Origin: Alcanivoracaceae bacterium
GTDB lineage: Bacteria > Pseudomonadota > Gammaproteobacteria > Pseudomonadales > Alcanivoracaceae
DNA length: 64,000 nt
Reading direction: 5' to 3'
Assembly: GCA_029212745.1 (NCBI GenBank)
Contig: JARGOL010000003.1
Location: 250,312 to 314,311 of the forward strand
Shown: in pieces, positions 25,158-33,259 of the stretch
How positions within the stretch are numbered: the first letter of the stretch is position 1
How the letters are laid out: every line of letters begins with the position of its first letter
Notes under the pieces: generated by a model
The model's input: the letters and a program-made list of their open reading frames with translations, nothing else
Database searches by the model: none
What the model was told of the DNA's origin: nothing
Position numbers and translations under genes: made by a program

Positions 25158-26468
25158 ATGAAAGCCAGCCTGGCGCGAGAAGTGAACCGGATACTGCTGG
25201 TGACCGCCGCAGCGGCCACCGCAGCCATTGCCGTAAACTCCCTCTGGCCGCTGATCATCGGATTGGCTGGCTATCTGGCCTGGTCCACCCAACAGCTGTT
25301 CATCCTCTATCGCTGGCTGACCAGCGAAGAGCACACCGAGCCACCGGACAGCGTCGGCCTGTGGGGTGACCTCTACACGCGACTGGAGCACCTGTTCCGC
25401 AAGGAAAAGCGGGCCCAGAATGACCTCAACGCGGTCATTGTCCGCGCACAACAATCCGTCAACGCACTGGAAGACGGTGTCCTGCTGATCGACCGCACCG
25501 GGCGGCTGGAATACTTCAATCAGGCAGCCGGTTTCTTTCTCGGCCTGCGCCAGCCCCAGGACAACGACCAGGTGCTCACCAACCTGGTGCGCGACCCGGC
25601 CCTGTTCAGCTACCTCAACAGGGGCAAGTTCCGTGATCCGCTGGAACTGACCGTACCCAACAACGAAAACCGCGTTCTTCAGTTCCGGGTCACCGAATTT
25701 GGCCCCGGCGACCGGCTGATCCTGTTGCGTGACGTCACCCGTCTCCACCATCTGGAACAGATGCGCAAGGATTTTGTCGCCAACGTCAGCCATGAACTGA
25801 AAACCCCCCTGACGGTCCTCAAGGGCTACCTGGAGACCCTGCTGGGATCGGTGCCGGAGGATCAGACGCGCCTGCGACGTGCGCTGTCACAGATGAACCA
25901 GCAGTCCAGCCGCATGGAAGCCCTGGTGCACGACCTGCTGCTGCTTTCGCGCCTGGAGAATACCGAAGCCGACCGCGCCCAGCAGGCGGTGCTGGTCTAT
26001 GGCATGCTCAATCGCATGCGCGAGGACGCACTGGCGCTAAGCAGCGACAAAGGGCACCGCGTGACGGTGGATGTGCCTGAACATGCCCGCGTGCTTGGCA
26101 ACCCGGCAGAGCTTGAAAGCGCGTTCGGCAACCTGATCACCAATGCAGTGAAGTACACGCCCAGGGATGGCGATATCAAGATCCGTTTCTGGCAGGACGA
26201 CAAAGGCGCCCATGTTTCAGTATCTGACAACGGCATCGGCATTGACCCGTCCCACATTCCGCGCCTGACAGAACGCTTTTACCGGCCTGACAACAGCCGC
26301 CACCTGCAAACCGGCGGCACCGGCCTGGGCCTGGCCATCGTCAAACACGTGATGATCCGTCACCAGGGACGGCTGGAGATTCAGAGTGAACTGGGCAAGG
26401 GCAGCACGTTTACCTGCCACTTCCCGCCAGAGAGACTGGTCAGCAAACCGGCTGCCGTGGCCGGCTGA
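25158..26468 (+). CDS. phoR: Phosphate regulon sensor histidine kinase
   Basis: A 436-residue sensor kinase that phosphorylates PhoB when phosphate is scarce and is restrained by PhoU and the Pst transporter. Two hydrophobic segments at about residues 10-50 anchor it, with a very short periplasmic part as in other PhoR proteins. A PAS domain covers about residues 95-195 (LEDGVLLIDRTGRLEYFNQAA). The phospho-acceptor is H212 in FVANVSHELKTPL. The ATPase domain has FGNLITNAVKYT (N-box), VSDNGIGIDP and GTGLGLAIVKH. The start at 25158 has GGAGG at a suitable distance. Confidence 0.96.
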   Translation: MKASLAREVNRILLVTAAAATAAIAVNSLWPLIIGLAGYLAWSTQQLFILYRWLTSEEHTEPPDSVGLWGDLYTRLEHLFRKEKRAQNDLNAVIVRAQQSVNALEDGVLLIDRTGRLEYFNQAAGFFLGLRQPQDNDQVLTNLVRDPALFSYLNRGKFRDPLELTVPNNENRVLQFRVTEFGPGDRLILLRDVTRLHHLEQMRKDFVANVSHELKTPLTVLKGYLETLLGSVPEDQTRLRRALSQMNQQSSRMEALVHDLLLLSRLENTEADRAQQAVLVYGMLNRMREDALALSSDKGHRVTVDVPEHARVLGNPAELESAFGNLITNAVKYTPRDGDIKIRFWQDDKGAHVSVSDNGIGIDPSHIPRLTERFYRPDNSRHLQTGGTGLGLAIVKHVMIRHQGRLEIQSELGKGSTFTCHFPPERLVSKPAAVAG

Positions 26469-26477
26469 CCGGCGCGT

Positions 26478-26684
26478 TCAGTAATGCGGCGGCTTCTCGT
26501 CGATGATGTTGGCCGCCATCATTACCTCCACCATTTCCTGCAGGCCTTCTTCCAATTGGCCGCAGCGCTTTTCCAGCGCGGCAATGCGCTCCTGCTGTGC
26601 CGCCACCAATTTGTTCAGCGCCGTCACCAGGTCGTCCTGGAATGCCAGGGTGGTTTCGATATCGAGAAAGCGTTCGTCACTCAT
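26478..26684 (-). CDS. slyX: SlyX protein
   Basis: A 68-residue coiled-coil protein of the SlyX family. The sequence LDIETTLAFQDDLVTALNKLV followed by a heptad-rich helix (QQERIAALEKRCGQLEEGLQ) and the terminal DEKPPHY are diagnostic; nearly all SlyX proteins end in PPHY. The cellular function is not known. The ATG at 26684 has AGGACAGG upstream. It converges on phoR with 9 bases between and is divergent from the riboswitch-controlled gene. Confidence 0.92.
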   Translation of the reverse strand: MSDERFLDIETTLAFQDDLVTALNKLVAAQQERIAALEKRCGQLEEGLQEMVEVMMAANIIDEKPPHY

Positions 26685-26777
26685 GGGCCTGTCCTGACGG
26701 AGAATAGGGCCGGCAGTTTACCCAAAGCCGGCGGGTCGCGCTTGCACGTCGGCCCCGGACGTCGTAAATTCACGCGC

Positions 26778-26878
26778 GTTTTGGGGGAGTAGTCGCGGCA
26801 TTACAGCCGGTGGCCGTCAACAGACTTGCCGTTGCGCATGGCGTCCACATCCCGCACGGGACTGACGAGACCCGAAAC
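26778..26878 (+). ncRNA. yybP-ykoY (manganese) riboswitch aptamer
   Basis: The sequence shows the three signatures of the Mn2+-sensing yybP-ykoY class in order: GGGGGAGTAG (26783-26792) in loop L1, GTCAACA (26816-26822), and ACTGACGAGACCC (26861-26873) in loop L3. The closing helix P1 is present: GTTTTGGG (26778-26785) pairs with CCCGAAAC (26871-26878) with a single G-T wobble. The class binds Mn2+ between L1 and L3 and usually turns on Mn exporters. The gene directly downstream encodes a GDT1/MneA-type exporter, which fits. Confidence 0.93.
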
Positions 26879-26892
26879 ATCGCACCTCCCGT

Positions 26893-26940
26893 GGGCGGGA
26901 CCGGTGTCGGTGTTTCGTGGCTCTTGCACAGGTCCCGCCC
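26893..26940 (+). promoter_or_regulatory. Probable expression-platform hairpin of the Mn riboswitch
   Basis: GGGCGGGACC (26893-26902) and GGTCCCGCCC (26931-26940) form a perfect 10-bp stem. Its 3' arm ends one base before CGGAG, the ribosome-binding site of the GDT1-family gene. There is no T-tract, so control is more likely at translation initiation than by termination. A CCTCCC at 26885-26890 could alternatively pair with G-rich sequence in the aptamer or the ribosome-binding site. Confidence 0.6.
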
Positions 26941-26951
26941 CGGAGAATCCC

Positions 26952-27506
26952 ATGGATGCATTCCTGACCTCAGTTTCCCTGGTGGCCCTCGGCGAAGTGG
27001 GTGACAAGACCCAGCTGCTCGCCTTTGCCCTCGCCTGCCGCTACCGGGTGCACTGGCCCATCCTTGCCGGCATCCTCATCGCCACGCTGGCCAACCACGG
27101 GCTGTCTGCCTGGCTGGGCGTTATCCTTGCTGACCTGGTACCGGAAAACTGGCTGACGCTGCTGCTGGGGACGAGCTTCATCGCCCTGGGGCTCTGGATG
27201 CTGGTGCCCGACAAGGACGAGGACGTGGACGATGGCCGACGCTGGGGGCCGTTCACCGCCAGCCTGGTGCTGTTCTTCATTGCCGAAATCGGAGACAAGA
27301 CCCAGCTTGCCACGGTCGCCCTGGCAGCCCGTTTTGACCAGGCATTTGTTGCCGTTGTCGCCGGCACCACCCTTGGCATGCTGGTGGCCAACGCGCCGGT
27401 GATCTGGCTGGGGAATCGCGTGCGCCATCCGGCGCTGGAAAAATGGGTGCACCGCATCAGCGCGGCGCTGTTTGTTTTGCTCGGGGTAGCGACCCTGGCG
27501 CTGTAG
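26952..27506 (+). CDS. GDT1/TMEM165 (UPF0016) family manganese exporter
   Basis: A 184-residue inner-membrane protein with six helices in two homologous halves. Each half carries the family signature: ALGEVGDKTQLLAFALA (ExGDKT at 15-20) and FIAEIGDKTQLATVALA (112-117). These acidic residues bind the cation. Bacterial members such as MneA of Vibrio cholerae export Mn2+, and the Mn riboswitch directly upstream supports the same role here. The ATG at 26952 has CGGAG in front; frames that extend upstream would read through the riboswitch and are not used. Confidence 0.92.
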   Translation: MDAFLTSVSLVALGEVGDKTQLLAFALACRYRVHWPILAGILIATLANHGLSAWLGVILADLVPENWLTLLLGTSFIALGLWMLVPDKDEDVDDGRRWGPFTASLVLFFIAEIGDKTQLATVALAARFDQAFVAVVAGTTLGMLVANAPVIWLGNRVRHPALEKWVHRISAALFVLLGVATLAL

Positions 27507-27514
27507 GGTCACCC

Positions 27515-27601
27515 GCAGGAGCGGCGTGTGCGCCGCGAGCCTTTCGCTTGCCAGGTCGTTGGGGCCGGCAACAAAATTCGCGGCGTACACGCCGCTCCTG
27601 C
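27515..27601. repeat. REP-like inverted pair (REPIN)
   Basis: Two palindromic REP-type units face each other: 27515-27538 (GCAGGAGCGGCGTG, then TGCGCCGCGA) and its inverted copy 27578-27601 (TCGCGGCGTACACG, then CCGCTCCTGC), 39 bases apart. The GCAGGAGCGGC head is the motif of REP elements common in Pseudomonas and related genomes. It is the only copy I found in the window. It lies 8 bases after the GDT1-family gene and may also protect or end its transcript. Confidence 0.72.
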
Positions 27602-27628
27602 AGTGGGCCCGCCGGGCCGGCGCAGCGC

Positions 27629-28342
27629 TTAAAGACTGCGCTGATTTACCCTTTCCATCAGGCTCTCGGCACTTTCCTTGCGCTCGGAATAACGGTCGGT
27701 GAGATAATCACTGCGGTCGCGCACCAGCCAGGTGAACTTCACCAGCTCTTCCATGACGTCAACGATCCGGTCGTAATATCCGGACGGCCTCATGCGATCA
27801 TGCTCGTCGAACTCAAGGAACGCTTTCGGCACCGACGACTGATTGGGGATCGTCACCATGCGCATCCAGCGGCCAAGCACACGCAACTGGTTGACCGCAT
27901 TGAATGACTGCGAGCCACCGCAGACCTGCATCACGGCCAGCGTCTTTCCCTGGGTCGGCCGCACGGCACCCAGGGACAGCGGTATCCAGTCGATCTGCGC
28001 CTTCATGATGCCGGTCATGGCTCCATGGCGCTCCGGCGAACACCAGACCATGCCTTCACTCCAGGTCACCAGCTCACGCAATTCCAACACCTTCGGATGA
28101 TCCGCCGGCGCGTCATCCGGCAACGGCAGGCCGGAGGGATTGAAGACACGGGTTTCACAGCCCAGCCGTTGCAACAGGCGCGCGCATTCCTCCACCACCA
28201 GCCGGCTGAAGGAACGCTCGCGCAGCGAGCCGTAAAGAAGGGCAATCCTCGGCGCATGCCGTCCCCGCGCGACCGGCTCCAGGCGTTCAGTGTCCAGGGT
28301 GCGAAAGTGACTCTCATCCAGTGCAGGGAATGTGTCTGTCAT
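27629..28342 (-). CDS. arsH: ArsH, NADPH-dependent FMN organoarsenical oxidoreductase
   Basis: A 237-residue flavoprotein. The FMN-binding segment is [20 protein letters not shown]. The rest is highly characteristic of Ars[54 protein letters not shown], and [32 protein letters not shown]. ArsH oxidises trivalent organoarsenicals to less toxic pentavalent forms. The start at 28342 has GAGGCAG upstream. It is the last gene of the arsR-arsC-acr3-arsH operon, 31 bases after acr3. Confidence 0.95.
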   Translation of the reverse strand: MTDTFPALDESHFRTLDTERLEPVARGRHAPRIALLYGSLRERSFSRLVVEECARLLQRLGCETRVFNPSGLPLPDDAPADHPKVLELRELVTWSEGMVWCSPERHGAMTGIMKAQIDWIPLSLGAVRPTQGKTLAVMQVCGGSQSFNAVNQLRVLGRWMRMVTIPNQSSVPKAFLEFDEHDRMRPSGYYDRIVDVMEELVKFTWLVRDRSDYLTDRYSERKESAESLMERVNQRSL

Positions 28343-28373
28343 GGGCTGCCTCGTGCCATGCTCTGCGCAATAG

Positions 28374-29393
28374 TTACTCAGGGAACCAGTGTCGGGTGCG
28401 ATTGACGATAGCCACCAGTGACAGCATCACCGGCACTTCCACCAGCACCCCCACCACGGTGGCCAGGGCCGCGCCGCTGCTGAGCCCGAACAGCGAAATC
28501 GCCACGGCCACGGCCAATTCAAAAAAGTTCGAGGTGCCGATCAGGCAGGCGGGCCCGGCAATGTTGTGTGCCAGACGCAACCACCTCGCCGCCAGGTACG
28601 CAATGAGGAAGATACCGTAGGTCTGGATCAGCAGCGGAATGGCAATCATGACGATGGTCTGCGGCGACTCGAGAATGGTGTTGGCCTGAAAGCCGAACAA
28701 CAGCACCACGGTGGCCAGCAGCCCGATCACCGACCAGGGCTTCATGATGTGGACAAACTCATCCACCGCCGCATCACCGGCGCGCTTTTCCAGCTGGTGG
28801 CGCGTGACCACGCCCGCTACCAGCGGCAGCACCACGTACAAAACCACTGACAGGGTCAGCGTTTCCCAGGGCACCTGGATGTCAGAGACGCCGAGCAGGA
28901 ATGCCGCGATGGGTGCAAAGGCAAACACCATGATGACGTCATTCACCGACACCTGGACCAGGGTGTAGTTGGGGTCTCCCTTGGTCAGCTGCGACCAGAC
29001 GAACACCATGGCGGTACAGGGCGCCACGCCCAACAGGATCATGCCGGCGATGTATTGCTGGGCATCCTGCGGGTCCACGAGATCGGCAAATACCACGCGA
29101 AAGAACAACCAGCCCAGTGCCGCCATGGTGAACGGCTTGACCAGCCAGTTGACCACCAGCGTCAGGAACAATCCGCGTGGGCGCTCGCCCACTTTTCGGA
29201 TGGCGGCAAAATCGATCTGGATCATCATCGGGTAGATCATCAGCCAGATGAACACTGCCACCGCCAGGTTGACGTGGGCATACTCCCAGCCTGCCACCAT
29301 CCTGAACACACCGGGCACGGTACTGCCGAGCACCACGCCGGCAACAATACACAGGCCTACCCAGACGGACAGGTAGCGTTCAAAAAACCCCAT
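28374..29393 (-). CDS. acr3: Arsenite efflux transporter, ACR3 family
   Basis: A 339-residue inner-membrane As(OH)3/H+ antiporter with ten predicted helices. The conserved Cys of the ACR3 family lies in [13 protein letters not shown] (C126), and the conserved Glu in [16 protein letters not shown]. The start is the ATG at 29393 ([13 protein letters not shown]), with GGAG upstream; the longer frame adds 18 implausible residues. It is the second enzyme-system gene after arsC, and expels the arsenite that ArsC makes. Confidence 0.95.
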   Translation of the reverse strand: MGFFERYLSVWVGLCIVAGVVLGSTVPGVFRMVAGWEYAHVNLAVAVFIWLMIYPMMIQIDFAAIRKVGERPRGLFLTLVVNWLVKPFTMAALGWLFFRVVFADLVDPQDAQQYIAGMILLGVAPCTAMVFVWSQLTKGDPNYTLVQVSVNDVIMVFAFAPIAAFLLGVSDIQVPWETLTLSVVLYVVLPLVAGVVTRHQLEKRAGDAAVDEFVHIMKPWSVIGLLATVVLLFGFQANTILESPQTIVMIAIPLLIQTYGIFLIAYLAARWLRLAHNIAGPACLIGTSNFFELAVAVAISLFGLSSGAALATVVGVLVEVPVMLSLVAIVNRTRHWFPE

Positions 29394-29412
29394 GGGGACA
29401 CTCCAGCGCTGA

Positions 29413-29910
29413 TCAGTTGGTGGTGGAAAAGCGGTGCTGGATATCACCCAGCGCCGCCGTAAGTTCCGCTTCGCTCATGGTGGTCAGCGGCAGCGTCAGC
29501 ATGGCATCCAGCCGTGCATGCATCTGCATGTACGTGGTATCAAAGGCGCGCTCGATGTCTTCATCCGTGCCTTCCACATCGGCCGGGTCCGGCACCCCCC
29601 AGTGCGCCTTCAGCGCATCACCCATCCACACCGGGCAACTCTCACCGGCGGCCGCATCGCAGACCGTGATGACCAGATCCACGGGCTGGCCTTCGTAGTC
29701 ATCCCAGGACTGGGACTTGAGCGGTGGCAACGGGATGCCATGTTTTTCCAGTATTGCGACGGCGTTTTCATTCACCTTGCCGGTGGGGAAACTGCCCGCG
29801 CTGAAGGCGAGCAGCCGGCCCTCACCCAGGTGATTGGCAAGCGCCTCGGCGATGATCGAGCGGCATGAATTGCCGGTACACAGGAACAGGATTCGAACGG
29901 GTAACTGCAT
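29413..29910 (-). CDS. arsC: Arsenate reductase, thioredoxin-coupled (low-molecular-weight phosphatase fold)
   Basis: Reduces arsenate to arsenite. It has 165 residues from the ATG at 29910, which has AGGGAA six bases upstream; an ATG at 29916 overlaps that site and is less likely. The P-loop is CTGNSCRS (11-18). The redox cysteines are C11, C84 (VCDAAAG) and C92 (ESCPVW), at the spacing of the Staphylococcus-type enzyme (10, 82, 89), which recycles through thioredoxin rather than glutaredoxin. The segment [19 protein letters not shown] is typical. It lies between arsR and acr3. Confidence 0.94.
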   Translation of the reverse strand: MQLPVRILFLCTGNSCRSIIAEALANHLGEGRLLAFSAGSFPTGKVNENAVAILEKHGIPLPPLKSQSWDDYEGQPVDLVITVCDAAAGESCPVWMGDALKAHWGVPDPADVEGTDEDIERAFDTTYMQMHARLDAMLTLPLTTMSEAELTAALGDIQHRFSTTN

Positions 29911-29938
29911 GGTCATTCCCTGAATAAGGGCCAGCCCG

Positions 29939-30256
29939 TCATGGCCGGCACACGCTGACGTTCCGGCCGCCACGGCCGGGCACTGGCGTTGAGGCCGGCA
30001 GCAAGGCCGCAAGCACGTCCTGCGCCCAATCGGGCAGGTCACTGGCGATCCGGTAATAGGCCCAGCGCGCGTCACGCCGCACTGTGACCAGCTGACAGGC
30101 CCGCAACTGACCCAGCTGCCGGGACACCGTCGGCTGCGGCTGGTCCATCAATGCCACCAGCTCGCACACACACAGCTCACCGCGCTGCCAGAGCAGTGCA
30201 ACCAGCCGCAGGCGGTTGTCGTCGGCAAGACACTTGCACAGCTGCACCGGCGTCAT
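29939..30256 (-). CDS. arsR: ArsR-family arsenic-responsive repressor
   Basis: A 105-residue winged-helix repressor that leaves DNA when it binds As(III). The metal site is the classic ELCVCEL (27-33), with C29 and C31 in the DNA-binding helix region. The recognition helix follows in PQPTVSRQLGQLRACQLV. I choose the ATG at 30256 because it has CGGAG seven bases upstream and leaves the operator palindrome (30269-30302) outside the coding region; an ATG at 30271 lies inside the palindrome. It heads the ars operon and should repress it. Confidence 0.92.
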   Translation of the reverse strand: MTPVQLCKCLADDNRLRLVALLWQRGELCVCELVALMDQPQPTVSRQLGQLRACQLVTVRRDARWAYYRIASDLPDWAQDVLAALLPASTPVPGRGGRNVSVCRP

Positions 30257-30268
30257 TGAGGTCTCCGT

Positions 30269-30302
30269 CATGTATATATGCATATATTCGCATATATACA
30301 TG
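30269..30302. promoter_or_regulatory. ArsR operator palindrome
   Basis: CATGTATATATGC (30269-30281) and GCATATATACATG (30290-30302) form a perfect 13-bp inverted repeat around an 8-base AT spacer, directly upstream of arsR. ArsR-type repressors bind AT-rich dyads of this kind. On the minus strand TTGAAT at 30306-30311 could be the -35, placing the -10 within the palindrome so that bound repressor would block RNA polymerase. Confidence 0.75.
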
Positions 30303-30314
30303 CATATTCAACAA

Positions 30315-30339
30315 AAAAGGGGCTGTGTCAGCCCCTTTT
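30315..30339 (-). terminator. phoU: Intrinsic terminator of the pst-phoU operon
   Basis: AAAAGGGGCT (30315-30324) and AGCCCCTTTT (30330-30339) form a perfect stem with a 5-base loop, 10 bases after the phoU stop. Read on the minus strand the hairpin is followed by a run of six T. It separates the pst operon from the ars operator. Confidence 0.9.
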
Positions 30340-30348
30340 CCGGTCGAG

Positions 30349-31068
30349 TCAGCTCTTGCCGCTGACCTGTTCCTGGATCTCCGCCACCGGGATATGGCGC
30401 ACATCCTTGCCTTTCACCAGGTAGATGAGCTGCTCGGCGATGTTGCGCGAATGGTCACCGATGCGCTCCAGGGCCCGCAGTGACCAGATGATGTTCAGCA
30501 CCCGGGTAATGGAGCGCGGGTCTTCCATCATGAACGTCACCAGGGAACGCATGGCACTGCGATACTCCAGATCCACCTCGTTGTCCTCTGCCGCCACTTC
30601 GACCGCCTTGTCGGCATCGAAGCGGGCGAAGGCATCGAGGGCATCGCGCAGCATCTGGCGCACGTGGTTGCCGATATGGCGAACCTCGACATAACCGCGC
30701 GGTGATTCGCCTTCTTCCGTCAGCTGTACTGCCATGCGCGCGATCTTGGCAGATTCATCACCGATTCGTTCGAGATCGGATACACACTTGGTCACCGCGA
30801 TGACCATACGCAGGTCTGACGCTGCGGGCTGGCGCAAGGCGAGCACACTGGCGCATTCCTCATCGATGAGCTTTTCCATGTCATCAACGCGGTCCTCGGT
30901 TTCCAGCACCTTGTCGGCGAGCTGGGAATCCGCTTGCAGCAGTGCCTGCAGCGCATCAATAACCTGCTTTTCCACCAGCCCGCCCATTTCCATCAGGTGC
31001 GAACGAATGGATTCCATTTCCTCATTGAACTGGCTGGAACTGTGCTGGCCAAAATGGGAGCGATCCAT
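30349..31068 (-). CDS. phoU: Phosphate-specific transport system accessory protein PhoU
   Basis: A 239-residue all-helical protein that links the Pst transporter to PhoR and keeps the phosphate regulon off in high phosphate. Both repeats of the family are visible: the N-terminal FNEEMESIRSHLMEMGGLVEKQV and the metal-binding EERVDDMEKLIDEE-like acidic motif (TEDRVDDMEKLIDEECA), then DLERIGDESAKIARMA, and later LRALERIGDHSRNIAEQLIY with another E/D-rich site. It follows pstB by 15 bases and is the last gene before the terminator. Confidence 0.96.
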   Translation of the reverse strand: MDRSHFGQHSSSQFNEEMESIRSHLMEMGGLVEKQVIDALQALLQADSQLADKVLETEDRVDDMEKLIDEECASVLALRQPAASDLRMVIAVTKCVSDLERIGDESAKIARMAVQLTEEGESPRGYVEVRHIGNHVRQMLRDALDAFARFDADKAVEVAAEDNEVDLEYRSAMRSLVTFMMEDPRSITRVLNIIWSLRALERIGDHSRNIAEQLIYLVKGKDVRHIPVAEIQEQVSGKS

Positions 31069-31083
31069 GAGTTACTCCTTCCC

Positions 31084-31974
31084 TTAACCGAAACGGCCGG
31101 TGATATAGGCTTCTGTCAGCTGATGATCCGGCGACGTGAAGACCTTGTTGGTTTCATTCACTTCTATCAGACGGCCGAGGTGAAAATAGGCCGTGCGATG
31201 GGAGACGCGTGCAGCCTGCTGCATGGAGTGCGTGACGATGGCGATGGTGTACTGGCTGGAAAGCTCATCGATCAGCTCTTCGATCTTCGCCGTGGCGATC
31301 GGGTCCAGCGCCGAGCAGGGCTCATCCATCAGCACCACTTCCGGACTCACCGAAATGGTGCGGGCGATGCACAGGCGCTGCTGCTGGCCACCGGAAAGAC
31401 CGGTGCCCGGCTGGTCCAGGCGATCTTTCACTTCATCCCAGAGACCGGCCTTGCGCAGGCTGTTTTCGACAATCTCGTCGAGCTCGTAACGCTTGCTGGC
31501 CAGGCCATGAAGGCGCGGCCCATAGGCGACGTTGTCATAGATCGATTTCGGGAACGGATTCGGTTTCTGGAACACCATGCCGACCCGGGCGCGCAATTCC
31601 ACCACGTCCAGCTTCGGGTCATAAATGTTCTGCTCATCCAGGGTCAGCTCGCCCTTTACTGAACAGATGTCGATGGTGTCATTCATGCGATTGAGTGAGC
31701 GCAGGAAGGTGGACTTGCCACAACCTGACGGCCCAATCAGCGCAATTACCTCATTGTTGCCGATATCCAGGCTGACATCGAAAATGGCCTGCTTGTCACC
31801 ATAGAACACATTGACGTCGCGCATGCGCATCTTGGCGTCATCCACCAACGGCTTGCCGACGGTGTTTTCAGGATATCGGATGTCTGCGTCCATCGTGTTG
31901 TCGCCCTTGTCGCCGGCTGCCGGAATCGAGGCAGGCCCATTGCCAGTATCTGTGAAGTTCGGTGCGGTTTCCAT
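31084..31974 (-). CDS. pstB: Phosphate ABC transporter, ATP-binding protein
   Basis: ATPase of the phosphate importer. It has 296 residues from the ATG at 31974, which has AGGGAG upstream; a GTG two codons earlier is less likely. The first 50 residues are a hydrophilic extension compared with the usual 255-residue PstB. Walker A is GPSGCGKST (81-89), the signature is LSGGQQQRL, and Walker B is [13 protein letters not shown]. The C-terminus ends in ITGRFG, as in most PstB proteins. It follows pstA with 16 bases between. Confidence 0.96.
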   Translation of the reverse strand: METAPNFTDTGNGPASIPAAGDKGDNTMDADIRYPENTVGKPLVDDAKMRMRDVNVFYGDKQAIFDVSLDIGNNEVIALIGPSGCGKSTFLRSLNRMNDTIDICSVKGELTLDEQNIYDPKLDVVELRARVGMVFQKPNPFPKSIYDNVAYGPRLHGLASKRYELDEIVENSLRKAGLWDEVKDRLDQPGTGLSGGQQQRLCIARTISVSPEVVLMDEPCSALDPIATAKIEELIDELSSQYTIAIVTHSMQQAARVSHRTAYFHLGRLIEVNETNKVFTSPDHQLTEAYITGRFG

Positions 31975-31990
31975 TTTCACTCCCTGACGC

Positions 31991-33259
31991 CTACCAGCGT
32001 CGCTCGAGGCGCTTGCGCAGCACCACGGCCAGTGTGTTCATCATGATCAGGAATCCCAGCAGCACCATGATGGCTGCGGATGTCATCGAGACGAAAGACG
32101 CCTCCGGGCTGTCCGCCCACAGGTAAATCTGTACCGGCAACACGGTGGCCGGGCTCAACGGCCCGCCCGGGATGTCGACGATAAAGGCCACCATGCCGAT
32201 CATCAGCAGCGGCGCGGTTTCGCCGAGCGCCTGCGCCATGCCGATGATGGCGCCGGTCAGCATGCCCGGCAGAGCCAGGGGCAGGACGTGGTGCATGACC
32301 ACCTGCATGCGCGATGCACCCAGGCCCAGGGCCGCTTCACGAATGCTCGGCGGCACTGATTTGATCGATGCCCGGGCAGAAATGATGATGGTGGGCAACG
32401 TCATCAGGGTCAGCACAAGGCCCCCCACCACCGGTACCGAACGCGGCATGCCGAACAGGTTGATGAAGATGGCCAGGCCGAGCAGGCCGAAAATGATGGA
32501 GGGCACCGCCGCCAGGTTGTTGATGTTCACCTCGATGAAATCAGTAAACCGGTTCTTGGGGGCAAACTCTTCCAGGTAGATGGCCGCCGCCACACCAATG
32601 GGAAATGCCAACGCCAGTGTCACCAGCATGGTGAAGAAGGAGCCGGCCACCGCGCCCCACACACCGGCCTGCTCCGGCTCACGGCTGTCACCGTGGGTGA
32701 AGAAAGAGGCGTTCCAGCGAGTATCGGTGCTGCCTTCCTGCACCAGCTCATCCACCCAGGCCCGGGCCTGCTCCGGCAAGCGCGCAGATTCCTGCGCCTC
32801 CTGTCCCAGTTTCAGGTACCGGTCCACATCATCGTCCGCCAGCAGCCACAGCGTTTCAGTGGTCCCCAGCAGCTGCGGGTTTTCAGCCAGCCGGTCACGC
32901 AGCGTATAACCCGCGCCGGACGACACCAGCTTGTACAGGTTGCGCTTCTCCAGTCGACCCTCGACGCTCGGAAAGCGCTCACGCAGCGCATTCTTTATCA
33001 GCGCGTCGTAATCGGCATAGGCCAGTTCATCGGGGTCGGTGGGATCATCGATATAGAGTTCGTCCTGGTCCCAGCGAATCTCCAGCTGGATGTAGGTCTC
33101 CACGAATGCGCTGTGGCCCTTGCCGATGATGTCGGTGAACAGCACCACCACCGCCATCAGGCCAAACAGGACCGACGCCATGCCCATGGCACGGAAACGT
33201 TTCTCGGCGCGGTAGCGCCGGGCCAGAGTCTTGCGAACCTGTTCCGTCGTCTTACTCAT
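31991..33259 (-). CDS. pstA: Phosphate ABC transporter, permease PstA (enlarged form)
   Basis: Inner-membrane permease of 422 residues, much longer than the 296 of E. coli. The extra part is a hydrophilic domain of about 150 residues between helix 1 (near residue 35) and helix 2 (near residue 190). That arrangement is known in many marine and pseudomonad PstA proteins. The permease core has [28 protein letters not shown], the EAA motif that docks PstB. The ATG at 33259 has GGGAAC upstream and overlaps the pstC stop by 8 bases. Confidence 0.95.
   Translation of the reverse strand: MSKTTEQVRKTLARRYRAEKRFRAMGMASVLFGLMAVVVLFTDIIGKGHSAFVETYIQLEIRWDQDELYIDDPTDPDELAYADYDALIKNALRERFPSVEGRLEKRNLYKLVSSGAGYTLRDRLAENPQLLGTTETLWLLADDDVDRYLKLGQEAQESARLPEQARAWVDELVQEGSTDTRWNASFFTHGDSREPEQAGVWGAVAGSFFTMLVTLALAFPIGVAAAIYLEEFAPKNRFTDFIEVNINNLAAVPSIIFGLLGLAIFINLFGMPRSVPVVGGLVLTLMTLPTIIISARASIKSVPPSIREAALGLGASRMQVVMHHVLPLALPGMLTGAIIGMAQALGETAPLLMIGMVAFIVDIPGGPLSPATVLPVQIYLWADSPEASFVSMTSAAIMVLLGFLIMMNTLAVVLRKRLERRW

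Noticed and set aside
26826..26951. An upstream extension of the GDT1-family gene
   Set aside because: It would translate the riboswitch aptamer and its platform. The ATG at 26952 has a ribosome-binding site and gives the family's normal N-terminus.
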